A stretch of DNA of 64,000 bases from Plazaster borealis. Lineage: Eukaryota; Echinodermata; Asteroidea; Forcipulatida; Labidiasteridae. A program made the position numbers and the translations under genes. Location: positions 7,295,130 through 7,359,129 of the forward strand of contig CM037474.1 of NCBI GenBank assembly GCA_021014325.1, written 5' to 3'. Positions within the stretch are counted from its first letter, which is position 1; every line of letters begins with the position of its first letter. This document shows, piece after piece, positions 57,808 to 64,000 of the stretch. The notes beneath the pieces are model-generated. The model was not told where the DNA came from. It saw only the letters and a program-made list of their open reading frames with translations, and did not search any database.

Positions 57808-58162
57808 AGGCAGGTAATTATTTTTGGTAATTGTCAAAGACAAGTATTCTCACTAGGTGTATCCCAACATATGCATGAAATAACAAACCTGTGAAAATTT
57901 GGGCGCAATTGGTCATCAAAGTTGCAAGAAAATAATGAAAGAAAAAACACCCTTATTGCATAGAATTGTGTGCTTTCAGATGTCTGAAGCCTTTCTCAGA
58001 TTCAAATTGTGGGGGGAAAATTACCTCTTTCTCAAAAACTACATTACTTCAAAGGGAGTCGTTTCTCACAATGTTTTATACTATTAACAGCTCTTCAATG
58101 CTCCTTACCAAGTAAGTTGTTATGGTCATTATCTTGTAAATTACCAAAAGTATACCCTGCCT
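57808..58162 (-). mobile_element. TTAA-flanked MITE, copy 7 (355 bp)
   Basis: TTAA lies at 57804-57807 and 58163-58166. The ends AGGCAGGTAATTATTTTTGG and CCAAAAGTATACCCTGCCT are diverged from the other copies. The internal sequence is the same family, orientation as copies 2-4. It lies about 250 bp upstream of the first recognised NLR exon. Confidence 0.85.
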
Positions 58163-58415
58163 TTAAGCTCACATTAATATGATAGTTTGTGGGGTACTTT
58201 TTTGTTTGTGTTATTGTCCCTTATCCTCAATCGTGTCAATAGAACCAAACAAAGAAAATATTCCAGGGACAATATTTTTCGCAGCATGTTACATGTACTC
58301 CACAATAATGGCATACAACCATTCTCAGTGCACAGCCAAGAAAGGTTTAACATCATCTACAAGGATAAGCAATACTTTATGCTAAAAGTTTTAATATCTT
58401 TTTGTTTTCCTCTAG

Positions 58416-61400
58416 ATAAGGCCTCTGCAAACCCTGGCTGACTTCCAGGAAGCAAAGAGTGCAGCACAAGTTGTCTACAATCATTCACTGGCAAAGATGG
58501 TCCCTAGCAAGAAGGCCATCAGAAAAGCCACAAAACTAGTTTTTGCTAACAACACCATATCAAAACAGGACACCAAGAAGCAAACACCAGCAAGTAGATG
58601 TCAGTCAAAAGAAACTGTGGATGAAGAGCGGTAAGGTCTCTTTATTTGCCAATTGCCTACCACCTGACTGCTGCAAGTACTACATGTGATTTGGCTCATG
58701 TGTTTATTTACTTGTACAGCTACATAATCTTCTACTGTCTGTAATAAATCCTGAAAATTACTTTTCAAAGTCACATGAGTAATAATGATTGCGATTTCTT
58801 ACAATACTACAGAAAGAATCCAGATCGGGTGATTCAGCTATTTATCCATAATCCAGTGAGAGAAACACTATGTCTGCAACTGCATCCATCAACCTGTATA
58901 TCTGATATCAAAGACTCACTCAAGGATAAACTTGGAATTCGGACAGAAGCGCAGCACCTTCTCACAAAGAAAGGCTTTGAGGTACTGAGTGGTTACTCTG
59001 TACTGTGATATTAAATTCAAACAACATTATATTAATTGCCTTTTATCTGTTGGTGCCTTACAGACAAGAACAGGATATAACTGGATACTGGAGCATTCCA
59101 ATGAACAATAAACAACATCAGGTCTTACTTGCAAAGAGACAATTAAAACAAACACACTTTTTAACATACTAAATGTAATAAAACAATCTATACCATAGGT
59201 ACTTTTGGTTGGTAAGCAGCATGTGTTCAATTAAGAATTAATAATTCATTTGGACAGAAATAAAGTAAATTTAAAGTAAATGTATAAAACAATCTTTTCA
59301 ACAGCTTTGTAGCAAACAATCCCTGGGGGTTCTGGGCATTCAACCAGATACCAACCTAGAGTTGTGCCTAGTGCCTGGGTTGATGGGTGGAGCTAGCAAT
59401 CAGAAAACAGGTAGGCCCTACTAATACTAGTAAAAAGACCAAACCAGTTACTGCTCACAAGAAGGGTTCAGAAAATAACCCCATTGTTATTGTACATAAC
59501 TTCTATAGAAATTGCTGAAGGCACGAAATAAACACAGGTGGAATTAAAATTCACCTCAAATTTGCTGGGTTATATTTTCTTGAGAATTGGCTTTGTAGTG
59601 TGAACTTGACTTATATATGCTGACATATTTTTCCCAAAACAATTTTATCAATCATTTTTTATTAAACTCATCAATGATTTTCACTGCATAGAATCTTGCA
59701 TTAATGTCTGTACCATACCAAATTAATCTCTAAATGCTTGTCCAGTTAATAAACCAATTGATTTTATGCATGTTTTTGAGCTGAACCTGGTTCTGCTTGG
59801 CCCTTATAACAGTATTAATGGTTCTGCTTGGCCCTATTATTGGTTCTGCTTGGCCCTACTATTGGTTCTGTTTGACCCTGTTAATGGTTCTGCTTGCCTT
59901 ATTTAAAGTTCTGCTGGCCCTAATAATGGTTCTGTTGGGCCTTTTTTATGGTTCTGCTTGGCTTTTATTAATGGTTGTGCTTGGCCTAATATTAATGGTT
60001 CTTCTTAGCCTTATAAATGGTTTTGCTGCCTTCTCAATAGATCTGATTGGCCCAATTACATGTACTGGTTTTATTTGGCCCTATTGCTGGTTCACTTAAA
60101 ACAAGACACAAAACACCCATAATTGTCCTCTAACCGCCGCATATCATTGTGAACCCCAAAACAGAGAGTGCTATGAAAGAGCTAGGTGACTCTGTGCAAC
60201 ATCTCAGCATTTCCTCTCCAGTGGAGAAAACCAAAAAGAAACGAAGGAAAAGAAAACCTCGTAACAAGACTAAATTACAAAAAGAAAGGACAATCCAGAA
60301 AGCCTGTGATAATGGGGGACAAGATGCTCATATAGCCAAAGATTCTTCCTCTGCTGCTGGGTCTGAAGGACATTTACAAGATGCTGATAACACAAGATGT
60401 AGTGAGACACCATTACAAGGTGGATCCAGAATATCGAGTGCTTGTGCGGATATAAACATTGAGCCTGTGCAATTGCCTGATTATGCAACAGGAGCTATTC
60501 CTAAGAAACATACAAATGTAAAGACAAAAAGTTGTGAAAAGCCTCGTACTAAAGGTATGGATCAGAGACCAGAGAATGATGAAGCTAAGCAACGGCATGA
60601 TTCAGTACAATCTCCTGGAACCTCCGCTGCCGGAGAAAGCCATGAGGAACAAAAGGAACCAAAGACAATGATTACAAGGAGTAAGCCTCTTTCTCATGAA
60701 GAACTTGCAGCCCATTCTACTGTGAGCGAAGTGAATTTGATTAAATCGGAAATGGATTTATCATCGAAAATACAAGGTTCAGTAATACAGTTATTCTTTA
60801 TTTGAACCCAGAATTAACATAAATAAATGTGTTGATTGTTTTTAAAATCAATATATCCAATTCAAATTCATTACAAAAATATTAATACTCACTGATACTT
60901 TGATATGTGGTTTACCGTTTCTTAAAATACTTTTTATCTGAAATTACTAAAAAAACAAAACAATTACTATTTCAATATCTGATTATCACGAGTTCAGAGG
61001 AAGCAAAATTAATGAGTCTTAAGGATGAAATAAATTTGTTCTATCGAATATCATTATTGTATTCTATCATGGATACCTTGTTCAACATCAGCACATGTTC
61101 TTTGTGTTCTATAGATTGTCCACTGATTTCAGCTGTGAGTGTGAAAGGCAGCAACAATAATCTTATTATGAATTTCTATGGACAATCAGGTAATTCTTTA
61201 ATAGTAGGCCTATATAGGGACATCTTTTGGTAATGAGTATGACCCCGAAAAAATTGTGTAATTTCTTTCCGAAAGCTTACTTGTTATAAAGATAGTAATG
61301 GTAGTAAGCATCCTACAAAATAAGTTCGTCTCAAATACGACTATAAATTGATTAGAAATTAATCAAAACATTTGATTTGAGAAAAGATTCATGCATGAAT

Positions 61401-64000
61401 CGTTTTTCAGATTTCTGTCCGTTCGCGAATGCTGCGGCCAGATATGCGGTTGGTGCCCCGCTGTCACCTCGCTCATGGATGGATTCGACATTTGTGTGAA
61501 AATAGCGTGAATTTGTTTTGCTGTTTTCTCAGCAAGTAGACACTGCACAGTAGGCATATGTCATACTTGTAGTCCTATGTTTACTTTTTAAATAAATTTT
61601 GTTGAAATGTTGCTACTTCCATTTCTATATTTTTATATTTCTTTTATTATAATTTTTTTCATCAATCAAATGTGTCTACAATGTTTGGTTCTTTTTAAAG
61701 CTGAATCAGGAGAGTGGAATATGAATGAGAAAACTGCACTCGACATAAGGCCCGACAATGAAGCTACCATTGCTGCTGATAGGTGTGAAGCTGAAATAAA
61801 AAGGAAGTACATGACCACAGGTAGATATGTCCAGACGGTGCCCGGGGTTGAAGATGAAAAGAAAGATATCAAGCAAATATATACAACCCTCCAATGTACA
61901 CATGGCAATGTGCAATCTTGCGGATATAATTTCCTCACAACGCGCGAGCTTGGTCCTAAACGGATTATTCTAACTGGAACAGCTGGTTTAGGAAAGTCTA
62001 CTCTCTTATGCAAAATAGCTTATGATTGGGCAACAGGAGTCGAAACACTTACAAAATACAAACTTGTTTTTCTTCTGAAAATGCATTCATTAGACGAAAC
62101 ATCGCAGCTTATTGATGCAATTTTTGTTCAGCTCTTGGATCGTGACACGAATATAACTTCATCTGATCTACAGACATTCATTCACGACAAACCTCACAAG
62201 GTGTTATTTCTTCTGGATGGCTTTAATGAGCTTATGACCTCTAACCTCTGCGACGATAATTTTGGTTCTATCCTCCAACTTCTGAATCGAAAGATAAACA
62301 GAGAATGTTATGTTGTCACAACAACCCGTCCTTCTTACTTGAAGGAATTGGTACATGAATCCCTGATTCAAAAGCCATATACTCGCATTGATGTTTTAGG
62401 GTTTGCCTCCAAGGATATTGAAACGTACGTAATGGGATTTTTTCATGAGCAACATAACAAAGCTGAGAAGTTGCTGTTGAGAATTAAATCCCAAGATATC
62501 CTATATGATATGGCAAAGCGTCCAATGTATCTTCTTTTAATGTGTTTGTTGTGGGGAGAAAATTATGAACTCCCTGACACAATGGCTGGTTTATACAAAA
62601 CAGCAATGGAGAATTTGTTTCAAAGAAAGTCAAAAAGGGTGGAATCAAAAATTATATCTGACGTTTTGACTAAAATTGGAGAAATTGCTTTAAATGGTCT
62701 TCTTGATCCAAAGTTAATGACTTCATTTGAAGAAGCAGATTTTGAGAGCAGTGTACTTGAAGCAGCCATGAAGGCAGGTGTCTTTACGAGTAAAGAGGTC
62801 ATTACGGGTGCACAGGTTCATACTAGGATAGAGTTCATCCATAGAACGATACATGAGTACTGTGCTGCTTTGTACATCCAGAGCTTAACATCTCAACCTG
62901 ACAAATTCCAACAAACTATACAGGAGATCAACTGTCTAACAAAAGACAATCCCAACAGTTTTGAGTATCTGTTTCGATTTTGTTGTGTCAATGCTGAATG
63001 TATGAATGCAGTTTTACAGATGTTGCAAAATCAACAAGATCATAGGTTGGCTCTTCAATGTTATTTTGAAAGTCAATCAGATGAACTGCCACCAGCTGAT
63101 TTCATCAATTCAGTTATATCTGAAAGCATAACCATTGGCTGCTGGAACAGCGATTGCATCAAATCATTCATGCACTTTCTGGAACAAGTTGCTGACCAGA
63201 AAAAGGTTCAGGGTAATATTTACCTCAAAAAAGTGCAAACATTGAAGATGATTAAGTGTGATCTGTTCAATTTCAGTCATAATCTTGCGCGTTACATCCA
63301 CAAGATGACAAGTATTACGGTTTTACAACTAATTGAATGCTCATTAATTTCTAACACTATGAAGCCTATTGCAGAGTCACTTGGCAAATCAAACTTGGAT
63401 GAACTGGACTTGTCATGGAACGACGGTTTAAGGGGTTCCGTACACCTGTGGTTTTCTAGTTTCCAACGTGTCAAGAAACTGGTCTTGATATCGTGTGCTT
63501 TGACCGGTACTGATATAAAGCACATTGCTGTTTCTCAGAAGAAAATGCCTACCATAGTTGAACTAGTTTTGTCAAGAAATACAGATGCGTTTGCCTCTGT
63601 AGAGTCCGTATTGCTATTCTGCGATGATTTGGTGAACCTGTCTCACCTTAAAAGCTTGATTTTAGGAAACTGCTCAATAACAGGTGAAAGTTTTAAATGT
63701 GTTGCTACTGCACTGGGTAAAATACCCAAACTTACTGAGCTGAATTTGATTGGAAATACCAAGTTGGGTGGATCTGCAGAACTATGGTCTCTTTGTTTGA
63801 AGGAATTGAAACGGCTGGAAAAAATGGATTTCCGTTGCTGCTCACTCGAAGCTGAAGATGTCCGTCATATCTTATCAAGTGGTATGCTTTCTCTGTTGTG
63901 TCTGAAGTTGTCAGGTAACTGGTCTTTGGGTGCTGGAAACACAGAGAGTTGGTGTTCGCATATACGTTCATTGACACGTATTGAGGAATTAGAACTGAAA
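58416..64000 (+). CDS. NACHT-LRR receptor with an N-terminal ubiquitin-like domain (partial, runs off right edge)
   Basis: Exons 58416-58630, 58813-58981, 59305-59410, 60165-60776, 61115-61189 and 61701-64000+ join in phase (1,159 codons so far). An in-frame ATG at 58497 (AAGATGG) may be the start; an upstream exon is also possible. Order: a short Lys-rich N-terminus; a ubiquitin-like fold (VIQLFIHNPVRETLCLQL, LGIRTEAQHLLTKKG, LGIQPDTNLELCLVPGLMGG) ending in Gly-Gly; a basic linker (KTKKKRRKRKPRNKTK); then NACHT with Walker A GTAGLGKST (61976-62002), Walker B VLFLLDGFNEL (62201-62233), sensor TTTRPS and winged-helix FIHRTIHEYCAALYI. Leucine-rich repeats (LDELDLSWN, LTELNLIGN, LEKMDFRCCSLE) follow to the edge. 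The family comprises cytosolic ATPase sensors in innate immunity; ligand and partners are unknown. The 2.3-kb last exon is one open frame. Confidence 0.9.
59794..60078 (+). repeat. Minisatellite, ~12 degenerate GGTTCTGCTTGGCCCT units
   Basis: Units of about 21-26 bp, GGTTCTGCTTGGCCCTATTA with variants, run through the intron between the third and fourth NLR exons. The apparent 100-codon hydrophobic frame across it is a by-product of the repeat, not a membrane protein. Confidence 0.88.
61255..61550 (+). repeat. Dispersed ~300-bp repeat, copy 3 of 3
   Basis: Contains TTTCCGAAAGCTTACTTGTT and CCCCGCTGTCACCTCGCT in the order seen in 8262-8560 and, inverted, in 30375-30665. It lies in the intron just before the NACHT exon. 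Non-coding. Confidence 0.55.

Noticed and set aside
59797..60099. 100-codon hydrophobic frame resembling a multi-pass membrane protein
   Set aside because: It is the translation of a TTCTGCTTGGCCCT minisatellite within an NLR intron, with no splice or start context.
61666..62013. Open frame on the minus strand opposite the NACHT exon
   Set aside because: It is a shadow of the plus-strand NLR coding exon, which has the Walker motifs.

Overview
This is an animal nuclear sequence. It is AT-rich, its genes are split by GT-AG introns, and it is full of small inverted-repeat transposons. Gene content (a COMMD7 orthologue, an inter-alpha-trypsin-inhibitor heavy chain (ITIH) gene and a NACHT-LRR receptor of the expanded invertebrate type) fits an invertebrate deuterostome, most likely an echinoderm such as a sea star. 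The phylum is inferred from content only. No bacterial or viral gene is seen.

Layout. (1) 1-235 looks like the end of a DNA transposon. 247-5884 is a 5.6-kb minisatellite made of 28- and 32-bp units. (2) 6042-8185, minus strand: a small ADF-homology (actin-binding) protein with a basic tail; its last splice donor points into the satellite. (3) 8.2-12.4 kb: intergenic DNA with several transposons, including an 841-bp element with a perfect 8-bp target duplication that contains a truncated copy of another family. (4) 12460-27867, plus strand: COMMD7, nine coding exons, 201 residues. Its 7.3-kb first intron carries a 4.8-kb inverted-repeat element with ten exact copies of one 15-mer. (5) 27.9-33.5 kb: COMMD7 3' UTR and repeat-rich spacer. 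(6) 33564-55588, minus strand: one ITIH-like gene whose exons join in phase through three consecutive VIT-VWA modules, with only one C-terminal ITI domain. (7) 58416-64000, plus strand: the 5' part of a NACHT-LRR gene with a ubiquitin-like domain before the NACHT. It runs off the right edge.

The gene pairs ADF-H/COMMD7 and ITIH/NLR are divergent, and COMMD7/ITIH are convergent. No operon-like logic is expected. The most unusual items are the triple-module heavy chain, the ubiquitin-like-NACHT architecture, and the 15-mer cluster in COMMD7 intron 1. A TTAA-flanked miniature transposon family occurs seven times and helps date the region. All gene models come from reading splice sites, reading phase and motif similarity by eye; no database search was possible.
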